In this document: in pieces, positions 1 through 11,000 of the stretch
Position numbering within the stretch: the stretch's first letter is position 1
How the letters are laid out: each line of letters begins with the position of its first letter
NCBI GenBank assembly: GCA_963855995.1
Contig: OY979719.1
Span: forward strand, 2,046,001 to 2,110,000
Direction of reading: 5' to 3'
DNA: 64,000 nt
DNA from: Muricea muricata
Taxonomy: Eukaryota; Cnidaria; Anthozoa; Malacalcyonacea; Plexauridae
Notes under the pieces: model-generated
The model's input: only the letters and a program-made list of their open reading frames with translations
Database searches by the model: none
What the model was told of the DNA's origin: nothing
Translations under genes and position numbers: made by a program

Positions 1-293
1 TTCAGTAGCAGCAAAAGTTGCAGCTAGACTTTACCATGACACAATATTTAGGAATACAGGTTACATTAAAAGATTGAAAGATATTAGGACTATTTCCATT
101 ATATACAGTGCATGTATTTACAAAATGAGAAAGTTGCTCGAACGTGTTTAGAAACAGAATTCCTTAGTAAGTTTATTTTTAGTAACACTATAATTGATAA
201 GTTAAAATCACATGCTTGATCCGTAATGTCACTATTGCTTTATGAGGACAAGAATAAGATATATTAACGAAGATATGTTAGTAAACTTGTTAT

Positions 294-1679
294 TTAAGCA
301 AATAAGATGACCGCCAAGAGGCCAGCGACAAAGACTGCTTGATCAGCGCCACTTCCCCCAGAACCCCCACTCAGTGATGGGAATTCCCCATTGCATTTAT
401 TTGACTGACAACATTCCACTTTGCATTTCGTGTACCCGGATACTGTCATCAGACCAGTACAATATGCTGACGGATTGGCGCACACGCCTGATGAAATACA
501 TGCTTTTCTGTAGTAGGTCGTTTCATTCTTTACGAGAACTTGCGCTCCGCAGTACGTGTCTGAGAGGCCGGTGCACGTTTCCACATTGCTGCTGTTGCAA
601 GTGCGTTGCGCAGACGTCATGGATGAGTCATAATCACATTTATAGCAACCCAAACATGTTCCTAAGCAACGAAGAAAATATAGATATATGCAGAGTTTTT
701 CGGTTAAGTGAAAAGGGCTGGCAAAGCCAACACTGTAAAAAATAGATTGGTAACTTGTCTCAAGATGCATTTCATCCGTCCAATATTTCATTGGTTAAAG
801 AAAACCAAAAATGATTTTTTCAACCATTTTTTGGTCGTTCGTATACCAAATGATATCGGTAAAAAGCAAATGGGTCTGGGATTACCAATTTTGAATTGGT
901 TGATTTTAACAAAAAAATTTTTGCAGTGAAATAAATGACGTTCTTACGCCACTATAGTTGTCCTTTGCACGTGCGAATAGACGATTTGCATGTTAGACTA
1001 ACTTTCAATCTAGGCAAGACGAACAAAATCTTTTACCACAGTTAAAAAGAGCATCCTAAAATTATTAGAATTGCCAAGTTTGGTGGCGAAATGTTGTAAA
1101 GCATGGAAAATATGGCGTCGCAAAGTTTGCAAATTTGTATACATTTGTATTACGCGAGGAAAAAGTTACCACTTTTCAGCTAAAATTGTTTCAAAAGTGG
1201 TAACTTTTTCCTCGCGTAATACAAATGTATACAAATTTGCAAACTTTGCGACGCCATATTTTCCATGCTTTACAACATTTCGCCACCAAACTTGGCAATT
1301 CTACTAATTTTAGGACGCTCTTTTTAACTGTGGTAAAAGATTTTGTTTGTCTTGGCTAGACTGAAAGTTAGTCTAACATGCAAATTGTCCATTGGAAAGC
1401 GATATCACAATAGACCGGCCTAAGGTTTTCTTGGCCGTTTAGCTTCGTTTTAGCATTTTAAACCGTGGTTTCCTGTCCCTGTTTTATGCTGTTACTGATG
1501 TCTGTTTATTATTGTTTGTTATTTGTCTATTTATTGTACCCAAAGAGGTCAGTATAGTTGCAGAAACTAATCATTGCAGACTCCATTATATAGCAATTGT
1601 CGCGGCGGGCCTTACCTGTTTGAAAACAGATGGCTGAAACCACAAGCGCCAAGATAGAAATGTTTCTTTCAAAAGACAT
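294..1679 (-). CDS. GPI-anchored Ly6/uPAR-domain (three-finger) protein, two exons
   Basis: Two exons: 1616-1679 and 294-661, giving 143 aa. Exon 1 starts at the ATG at 1677-1679 and encodes a signal peptide (MSFERNISILALVVSAI) ending at a GTAAG donor. The acceptor is TTGCTTAG at 669-662, and both exons agree in phase 1. The mature part has 13 cysteines, starting CLGCYKC and ending with CC-x4-CN (CCQSNKCN), the signature of the LU domain. A Gly/Ser-rich stretch (GGSGGSG) is followed by a hydrophobic C-terminus ending ILFA, which fits a GPI-attachment signal. The protein is therefore expected on the outer face of the plasma membrane. Ligand unknown; LU proteins are often lineage-specific, so no gene symbol is given. 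The intron (662-1615) carries a 410-bp inverted repeat. Domain and gene structure are seen; GPI anchoring is inferred. Confidence 0.85.
980..1389. repeat. Long near-perfect inverted repeat (~200-bp arms) inside the Ly6-like gene intron
   Basis: The sequence from about 980 to 1178 (from GACGATTTGCATGTTAG to TTACCACTTTT) is repeated in reverse complement from about 1192 to 1389, with a spacer of only about 15 bp. The symmetry centre is near 1184. It resembles a fold-back miniature element; no clear target-site duplication was found. It lies wholly within the single intron of the Ly6-like gene, so the primary transcript could form a long hairpin. Confidence 0.85.
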
Positions 1680-1689
1680 CTTGATGAGA

Positions 1690-2639
1690 GAAAAAAGGGA
1701 GAATAAACGTTTGCTACTCGCTACTTAGATACTTTTCACGGTGCGCGTTTTCATGTGCAATGACAAACCGAGTTCCGTAAAGTTTTTATGTTCTTGTCCC
1801 GTCTCGAGGAAAAACAGAACACTAAAACAGGGCATGAATGCTACCTCACATTTTCAGTATGTATATATAATATATGCATGCCTATAAGACACAACTAGAA
1901 ACATTGATATTAAACTCTTGGACTAACCAAGAAACATTGTTGCGGAAATATTGTTTGCAGTTTATGTTTGTACTTAGTATGGGTAAACTAGGACGTATGT
2001 TTTGATGAGATGTATCACCTTGAGAGTGTGAAAATATTGCTAATATGTGCTTGTTTGTATAGTAAAACATGTTCAATCGAGACATGTTCCTCTAGCATGC
2101 AGTATAACAAGAAAACATATGCAGTTAGCTTGTATTTTCTACAGAATTCTGAAACGTTTTTGACTGAGTTGTTTGGAGGAAGCAAGTTTTCCTTCAGCAA
2201 CAATGTTTTCTAAACATACAGGATTAAAGGTAACATTGTAACATAATAATATTGGGCTCAACAACAAAATATTTTTAGGACTCCGAGCGCTGGTTGAAAA
2301 AATTGCCAAGGTAGTACAGTCATTTTCTATTTGAAGCAATAAAGAATCTGCATTAATAGCCATACCTTTGATGACTTTCTTCTGCAAACTTATTTCTTTG
2401 ATGAGTTTCTTCTGCAAGCTTATTTTTCTGTTGGGCTTTATTTTAGAATGTACTTCGTCCGTGTTGGGCGATTTTGAGTCTTCGCGTCGCACTCTTGTTG
2501 CTTTTGGGCGACGAAAATACTTCACAATGTTAGCCAATCAACGCGCTGAAACGCAGTCACAGTAGTAAGTACCTGCGCGTGAGTATTATGTAATATTTAC
2601 AGAAAACATCTAAACTCCAAGAAGGCTCTATGTGCAAAG
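1690..2639. other. Intergenic, no supported gene
   Basis: Upstream of the Ly6-like gene. Only short frames occur. The longest (2139-2537, minus) has no ATG near its start and a stop codon immediately before it, so it is not called as a gene. A short direct repeat of TTTGATGA(C/G)TTTCTTCTGCAA lies near 2366-2420. Confidence 0.5.
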
Positions 2640-2755
2640 ATGCAGAACAGAAATAAAGAAATATACCCCTCCCTCAGTTAACACTCTAGTTACTGCCCTG
2701 CTTGGCCTTGTGCCCATTTTCGCCTTGGCAGGCGGGGTGAACGCCTTAGCAGTTT
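2640..2755 (+). repeat. Dispersed repeat; inverted copy at 30,218-30,328
   Basis: The stretch containing GGCCTTGTGCCCATTTTCG and GTGAACGCCTTAGCAG recurs in reverse complement at 30,218-30,328. Both copies also share CAGAACAGAAATAA at their outer side. No coding potential. Confidence 0.7.
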
Positions 2756-4041
2756 AAGATGTTTAGGCAGGTATTATTATTCACTTGCATTGGTTGAGCT
2801 CGGTTTTGCGTTTGTGTCGCTACAGGGAGTCAAAACACATAGCAGGTATGTTGTCGCTATGGCGACCTGTTGTACTGCGAAATTCCTACTTTACTACACT
2901 TCAGTTATCTTCACACTGAAAACGTTATAAGTAAAAGGCATTAAAGCCTTTTACTTTTTTTTTGCCAAATCTGATGTTTGTCCTATACTTTGTCTTTAGT
3001 TTGTTCACATTTTCATTCACATTCGTGAGGAAAAAATCTCCGATTCTTATTTACGACAATTGTGAACCAGGCGTAGTAAGTATTACATAGTTTACTAGGG
3101 AAACATTGTGCGCTAACATGTTCTTTCCTATCTATCCTCCCCTGTTTGGCAAAAATGTTTCTCAACAAACTCGACAATCTTTTTTGGTTTGCATGTTATC
3201 GGGCTTTTAGCGTGATTTCCCCCAGCCATTTTATATAGTTTCAAGAAAATTGGGGAGAAGAACTCGCACGCATTTGTATGGACCGTTGACGTTTTCTTTC
3301 CTCAAGTTTTAAAAGCTTTCTTTTGAAAATGTATTGAAAAGCAGAAACTGCACGGGGTCACACTTTACGCCAGGGCTATAACGCTTATTCGCCTTTGAAT
3401 AAATAGCGCCAGGTGAATGGGCTGGAACCGTGAATAAACAAAATCGGCTATCGTTTGTTTATACCCAATTCACATTTTAAGATCACTCACATGCCTAGTT
3501 ACTATCATATTAGCTTGCGGCAGCGTAACGGAGAACAAAAGTAACTACGCATTTAGAAGTATGGACATGAGTGAATAACTCGTATTCATCACTCCTATGC
3601 CTATTTACTTTTGTCCTAATGTACTCTTCTGCTACAAACGAGAACAATGGTATCCAACCATGTGAATAATCAAACGGGTGGCAACGGTGTAAACAAATGT
3701 TAGCCGAATTTGTCTATTGTCATTAATAATTCTGTCATTTATTAGCCAACTAGTCAGATGATGTCGAAATTAATAATTGAAGCGTAGAAGTAAAGTAGAC
3801 TCGCGTCGCCGAAGGAATAAATGGATCTTACTGAGAGCTGTCCCCTTCTCTTCGGTGATATGACCTGTGTTGATCTGTGAACGACCAATGACGCAGTGCC
3901 TGGTACTTCGCGCACACACAAACACCAAAACGTAATATTAACAATATATCATGGCAAAATTTAATTCTTTATCATAATCATAGTATACATAGACTATAGT
4001 TAAAATAAGTCTTTACAAATTGATTCCGAAAATTCGTTCTA
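2756..4041. other. Intergenic, no supported gene
   Basis: AT-rich sequence between the dispersed repeat and the PMVK 3' end. Around 3,480-3,610 there are short imperfect inverted repeats (CTAGTTACTAT / ACTTTTGT repeats). No open frame with recognisable protein similarity on either strand. Confidence 0.5.
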
Positions 4042-4055
4042 TTTATTAATTTTGA

Positions 4056-4634
4056 CTATTTACATTTCTGACTCTTCATTAAACTTTGCGCAAACTGCGT
4101 TAACTTTTCTAACGTCTTTTGCAAGGTCTCCGCATCGCCATCATTGTTCACAATAGTGTCAAACTTCTGACTATCGAGTCCGCATTCGGATTCTGCGTCA
4201 TCTACTCCGGCCACAAAAGTCCAACCTCGCAAAGCTCGTGTTTGCTCGGTGGCCGTAACTCGAACGTGGATAGTTCTATACCTAGAGTTAAAGTAAGCAA
4301 GATCTGTCCTTCTTCGTGCATCGGATATAATCCAAATGGGTTTTCTAGCTTTTTCTGTCGCTAAATTACAAAAGAAATCGGGGTTTTGTCGTCTTTTTTC
4401 CTCGCCCCAAGAGATCATCGCACCTCGAAATTTCTCCTTGTAAGAGGACGAGTCTAATAGCTTGTCAAAATCTAGGTTGTGCTCCATCGCATACTGTTTC
4501 TTCAAAGGAGCAGAAAGCCGCATTACCTGGCAATTTGCATCTCCTAGCATTTCTGATAGTTTCGTCACAACGTAGTCTTTGCCGGACTTTCTTTTGCCGC
4601 TAAACAATAGTACAATTGCTGGGTCGTCCGCCAT
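4056..4634 (-). CDS. PMVK: Phosphomevalonate kinase (animal type)
   Basis: Single-exon frame of 192 codons, the same length as human PMVK. It phosphorylates mevalonate-5-phosphate to the diphosphate with ATP, in the mevalonate route to isoprenoids and sterols. Visible family features: the N-terminal P-loop-like GKRKSGKD (residues 13-20), RLSAPLKKQYA (39-49), SSYKEKFR, MISWGEEKR and the conserved VDDAESECGLD near residues 144-154. The ATG at 4632-4634 is the first in frame and aligns with the family start. The stop TAG (4056-4058) is followed within about 10 bp by a minus-strand AATAAA (4042-4047), implying a very short 3' UTR. The C-terminus ends KSQKCK, lacking the peroxisomal-type SRL ending of mammalian PMVK, so cytosolic location is the safer inference. 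Divergent from DPP3, with start codons 371 bp apart. Confidence 0.95.
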   Translation of the reverse strand: MADDPAIVLLFSGKRKSGKDYVVTKLSEMLGDANCQVMRLSAPLKKQYAMEHNLDFDKLLDSSSYKEKFRGAMISWGEEKRRQNPDFFCNLATEKARKPIWIISDARRRTDLAYFNSRYRTIHVRVTATEQTRALRGWTFVAGVDDAESECGLDSQKFDTIVNNDGDAETLQKTLEKLTQFAQSLMKSQKCK

Positions 4635-5005
4635 GTTCGATTTAAAAGTGCTTATTCAGCACTTTCTGCTGCCTCCTCTCCATGCATCAAAATGATACGT
4701 GTATTTTCCTTGAGAATTTTTATTTCAGCAAACCATAAATGAAGCACTGTGTGGTTTTTCATCGAAGGAAAATACATTTATGAAAAACGGGTTAAATTTG
4801 ACGGTAGTTTCAAACTGGTAGAATGTAATAAAGAAACACAAAATATACTATAAAAATACTATAAAAAGATCGCAAATAGAAATGTAACGTTGGATATAAA
4901 GTGGAAACATTTATTATTCTGAATGATGTTTCTTATCTCTAAATGAAAGTATAAACTATAACAGAAGTATAAACTGTGTATGCATGAGCGTGGCCGAATT
5001 CGAAA
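4635..5005. promoter_or_regulatory. Shared divergent promoter region, PMVK (minus) / DPP3 (plus)
   Basis: Only 371 bp separate the two start codons, so both promoters must lie here or overlap the first exons. No convincing TATA box, only AT-rich tracts. Assignment rests on gene layout alone. Confidence 0.55.
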
Positions 5006-8000
5006 ATGGCAAAAACAACTGATTTGTCACAATTTCTGATTCCAAACGAAGTTCCATTCAATTTCTTAGAATGCAAGAAGGCATTCGATGGTCTGAGTGC
5101 AAAGGAAAAGCTGTATGCTCATTATATATGCCAGGCATCCTGGCAAGGTGCTCGGATTTGTCTCTTACAGACATCGCCGGAGTCCCCGGGCATTTTTTTG
5201 CTCTTTCAAAAGATTTTCTGTGCTGAAAGCGTGGAAAGTTTTAGCGCTGCGGCCCAGCAAGGAGAGAATGGTTTGTCTGGCAACGAAATACAGGTATGGT
5301 GGGCCGAGGGGGGAGGGGGCTCTTGGGGTGTCATGTGATCTTGATAATTGATCAGTGATTGGCTTATAAGCATGCCAGGCTCGGACAAAAGAAGTTTTTT
5401 TAAAAAATAAAAATCTTTTTTTTTTATTATTGGAATATCAGAAAAATAACTATGACATCACAATATGATGTCATTGCCATATTGTGATGTCATTGTAGTC
5501 TCATTATTGTACGGCAGTACACCAGCTATACTCAGTTCGCCTCTCTAATCCCCAAGGTGTATTCCATGCACTCCACACCATTATCTTCAGTGTACATTTG
5601 GCAAATCACAGTGTTGTGCATATAGTAAATATTGGCATATGCACAATACTGAGATGGAGTTTACATAGAATACACCCTAGTCTTATTCTCCTTACCTGGG
5701 CTAGAAACATTGCCTGGCTGAATTGCTTATCTTAGTTATGTAGCACCATGTTGTAACTTAGCAAAATTTTGTATTCTCTTTGGACGCTTGAACGGATAGA
5801 AAATCGACAGTATAATATATTTAATATTGTTGACTTTTTCCAAATTTCAGAGTTTGTTAGTTTATGTGGCAAGTTTTTATGGAAATATGGGAAACTACAA
5901 GTCTTTTGGGGATACAAAATTCATTCCAGGATTAGAAAAGGTGGTTTAAAGTACTTTGATAAGCCTCATTGTAGAAAGTGTAGTTTTTAGCCCAAATTAT
6001 TGATGTCAAGAAGATAAGGTGGACAGTAGCTTAGCCTGCCCAACAATCTAATTTGATTTAATTTTTCAGATTATAAGCTTTGTCACAATGTATATTGGGC
6101 ATATTTCAAATAACATGTTTACAAAACTTTTTGTGTTCATTGATTGTGAAGACAACAATTTCTAAAGAAATGAATAATTATCATGACTTGAAATTTGTAT
6201 AGTGGGACTAAATAGTCGGGCTAGCTATGCCACTGAAGTTGGAGTGCATTATGATAGACTTGCATCATGACTTGATTATTTGACTTTATTATGTGCTTCA
6301 AATGCCAGATGATTTCACTTTTCACGTGGAGAGCTCAGAGCACCTTATAAACAATTTGACCCGCTAAAATTCTGACTAACTACTGCATCAGTTGTCAATG
6401 CTACAATTTATCAAATTCACCCAATGTGTAGTGAGTTAATTTTAATGTATCAGTGCTAGAGTTAATTTAGATATGCCCATACTATTACAAATACTAGCTA
6501 AAAAATCTATGTCTAACTTGCAGACAATCTCATTTCAAGATACTTGGTTTCAAATGGGAGAGCCAGGCATGCTCCCAGAGCCTCCTAGATGGCTTGTGAC
6601 CTCACACTTTAAACCACACACTTTAAAATATTCCAACTGACATAAAACCCTTCAGTACCAGGTTACCCACATGTACGTATTACGTACCTGTTTTTTCCAA
6701 CAATTTTTTGCTCGAAAACTTTATGCATAACTGCCCCATGACAATCGTTCAGGAAAGATTCAAGTATGCCATTACATGCAGTGCTGCTTATAAGAAGGAA
6801 AGCGAGATTGTTGAAAAACTATGTACAGCAGTTCTGGACGATTTTTATAACTTGAGTGACAGAAGAAAACAGCTTGGCTTAGAGGAACAGGTCAGAAGAT
6901 AACGTAAACATAAAATTGTAAATAATTGAAAAGAGACACAGGAATCATTTGGAAACTAATAATATGAGAATGATTTAATGAAAGGTACAGCAACTGAACA
7001 TGGTCTACAAACATGCTTTAGTTTAATTTGTCCTCTTTTTATGACATTTTAGTTGTCTTTTTAGGGCTTGTCAACATATTACTCTAGCAACTGCACCCGT
7101 GATGATGTCGTGCTTGTTCAAGATTTCATGAAAGAAAAGGTTAGAATTCGCAACAAAAATTAGACGTAGTTCAACAATTAAGTAAGCTTGGAGCAATCAG
7201 ATGTGTTTAATTTATCACATTTACCAATTGGGCCGTAGAGAGGTTGTAGTAGACTTTCAAACCTGTCTATCATTGAGTTAAAAGTTTTTATCCATATAGG
7301 AAATTAGCCCGTACAATACGCGTCTTTTCAAAGTAGAAAAGGATGGCACTGCGGAATACCAATTACGGTTGGCCTCAGTAGCAACCACAGGTGAGTGGTG
7401 TTTAAGATGTTAGGTAATAAATAAAATGAGTGTCTGCCTGCCCTTTGTTAGTGTATGAAGATACATGTGCTTCCACATGTCGAGTAACTTTGTACATTGA
7501 TAAAGAACGAACGTACATTAATTTATTAAACAACGTCAAAAACGTACTCAAATAGTCGTTTAAAAGATTAGAAAATCGCGATTAAATTGCGATGCTGATT
7601 GGGGCGATTTCAGATCAGCTCTATTAGATACTGTATATATTAGATACTGACTTGTTAATGAGTTTTTGATAAGGACATCAAAATTGGCACGCGACGTGAT
7701 ATTTAACCTAAGCCATCGTCCCAGAAGTGATAATAACTTGATCAACCATCTTCGCTGTTTCTGCTATATTCAGAATTGTTATTGGTATAATTGACTTTAT
7801 TCAGTTTTATCATGTTATTTGACAATAAAACTTGTTTAATATAACGTGCTCCGTGTAAATTCGCGTTGCGGATATTCAGCTCTCTCTTCCCCACTTACTG
7901 GCGTTTTTAAAGAATAAGTCAAAAACAAGGACGAATTTACACTACTGCAAAAGTTGTATGTTGTAATTTTCTGTTCCCAGCGGAGCCAATGACAGGACCA

Positions 8001-11000
8001 GGTGGCCAGGAGGACACGGTACCTTCTTATCTTGGTGATCACGTGTTTAAAAAGCACACCATCAAAGTAACGCGTGGTGATTACTCTGGAATTCTCAAAG
8101 CTATGGTACAACATCTGACCGAGGCTGAGGTAGATGATTGAATTTAGGAAAAGGTTTTGCAATGGATTTCGACCAAATTTAGGCCTGCGTTTTACCATTC
8201 CAGAAATCTTCAGCCAACAACAATCAATCTGCGATGCTCAAAGACTATATTCATTGTTTCAATACGGGATCTATAGAAGCGCATAAGGATGGTTCAAGAC
8301 ACTGGATCAGAGATAAAGGTCCTGTTATCGAGAGGTAGGCCGCTGTACTGAGGCGTGAGGGGTGTACTGTAGGTAATGCTCAACCCCCTCCCCAAGGCCA
8401 CAGCCAAAAATGAAGTCAAACTTTTTCGTTCGGATTGGCTTGTTTGTGTTAATTTTTGCGCTGAGGTATAAGTTAGAGTTAAATACCGAGAAGGAGGGAT
8501 GTATGTCATATACAACCCCCGAGCACGCGCAGCGTCCGAGGTCCGTATATGACATACTCCCTCCTTTCGAGGTATTTAACTAACTTAATTTATTTTTGAA
8601 GAGGTTTTCTAACAGAGTCCTTTGACTTTAAACAATTTAAGTCGAGATTCGTCGAGATTTTTCCACAACTTTGATCTAATTATTTATTCAAGGTAAATAA
8701 CCTATATACAACCCGCTGTACATCAAAGAAAACCGACTCAAAAATAAATTAAATATGTATTATTTCCAAAATGAGCAGTCGTGTGTATCGGATATACTAA
8801 ATTACTAACTCGGGCCGAAGGCGAGAGTTGTAATGTGTATATCTGAAACAACACGGATACCAATGTAGTAAATGGCTTGTGAAACCTACCAATTTTATAG
8901 ATTTATTAGCAAAGTTATTTTGAGAACATATCTTACGTAAGACGAGAAAATCAAAGTTAAGTTTATGCAAATCAAGAGAAATGTGTATCACATATGCAGA
9001 CTCCTTCACGCTCATGATTTCTTTTGTCTTTTCTTTTTAAATTACTAAGTTTCAAAAAAATTAGAAACTGTCCATCTGTCTGTTTATATTTTAAGTTTTA
9101 TACATATAAATTTTTAGCTTTAATTTTTTATCAGTTATATAGGTTTTATAGAGAGCTACCGTGATCCGTTTGGTGTACGCGGAGAGTTCGAAGGTACCGC
9201 AAGTTTTTCATCAGTTCACACTTTACGGACAGGTCGTATATCCACAGTTCTTGACTTAATAATGTTTTAAATTTTAAGGTTTTGTTGCGATGGTTAACAA
9301 AGAAATGAGCAAAAAGTTCGCAGATTTGGTCAACACCGCCACAGATTTACTCCCGCTGTTGCCATGGCCACAAGAATATGAAAAAGATAAGTTCCTGAGA
9401 CCAGACTTCACATCATTGGATGTCTTGGGATTCGGTTCTAGCGGAGTTCCGGCAGGAATTAATATTCCCAATTGTAAGTTGAATGAAAACTGTACTTGGA
9501 ACGACAAGTGGGTTTAACCAGGGGGTGGAGAAACCATCCCGCGCAAGACCCCAGTTTTATAGGTACTCCCCTCCAATGATTTCTTAATAACAAACCAATC
9601 GATCTGATGGTAGTGAATATAAAAAAGTAGCTAAAATAATTACGAGCAAAGTCTAATAGTAAAAGGGAAACTGGAAATCTTCAACAATATCAAAAGTGTA
9701 TTGAGTGATAAAATACTAAATATGCTCTATTCGTTTTTAGATGATGATATTCGACAAAAGGAAGGGTTTAAGAACGTGTCCTTAGGCAATGTACTCGCAT
9801 CTCATAGCAGCAACGATAAAGTCACTTTTGTGGCCGCTGAATATCAGGTAAGGATCCAACGAATTTTCTAGTCACGGAAAACACGAGAGGTCAATTGTTG
9901 TTGAATTGAGAACTCGTGGCTTTTTACCATGCATCTTCATCTATATTACATATGGTACGAAAAGCCTATTAGAGTTTTCCATGTTGGAAACTTGATTACC
10001 CACAATTCTTATAAAATTATAATTATACAGGAACTGTTTAGCAAGTTAAAAGCGCCTTCATTCGAAGTCCAAGTTGGCTTACACGAGTTATTAGGACATG
10101 GTAGTGGGAAGCTATTCCAGTTGGTAAGTGTTATTGAGATGACTACATTGTGCTCAACAAACGCCTCGATGGTGAAAGAGCTTTTGGCAAAAAAGACGCA
10201 AGACGCGACGTTAGAGAGGGAGGGGGAGCGGGAGGCAAAAGTTAGAGAGAGGGGAGGTAATTTAGAGGGGAAGGAGCCAAGTTAGAGAGGGAGAGAGGTA
10301 AGTTAGAAAGGGAGGGGGCAAGTTAGAGAGGGAGGGAAGTAAACTATTGACGATGCTAGTCCACTTTACAAAACATTGTTTTCTGATTTAAATGGCAGAA
10401 CGAAGACGGATCTTACAATTTTAACGAAAAGACGCTCATCCCCGACACGGACACTGCTGTTAGCAGCTGGTACAAGCCTGGCGAGACCTGGGATATAGTA
10501 TTCCAAGAAATTGCTTCGACCTACGAAGAATGCCGAGCAGAATGTGTGGGGTTGTATCTTTGTGTAAATAATAAAGTGTTAAGGTGTGTTGAGCTGCTTG
10601 CGATGAAAAACGTCCATCTTGGTCACTAGAAATCGTGTGGTCTAAATTTCCTATGCAATCATATACTGTAACATACAAATTGTAAAATACCATGCTGATA
10701 GTATAGCATAACAAAACATACTATACAATATGGTATATACCTTAGCATATGTATTGTGTCATATCGTACATATTGTGTCATATCATAGAATGGTATATAC
10801 CGTGTAATATTTTTGTTTTTGATTGAAAACCATTATCAGACAGATTGAGAATACAAGATTTCGCGATACCGAAATATTACAGTTTTAATGATTTCTTGTT
10901 TTTAACTCGAGTACTGAGTTTACGAGATGCAATATAAAAAAATGTAATATACCATATCATTTTATACCATAACATATAATATTGTACCATAACATCCTAC

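Noticed and set aside
374-745. 123-codon plus-strand frame overlapping the Ly6-like exon
   Set aside because: Antisense shadow of the cysteine-rich exon; the minus frame has splice and domain support.
2139-2537. 132-codon minus-strand frame, beginning with a PIP-box-like NIVKYF and basic residues
   Set aside because: It begins with TTG directly after a stop and has no upstream ATG or in-frame acceptor. Similarity to CDT1-type N-termini is too vague to call.
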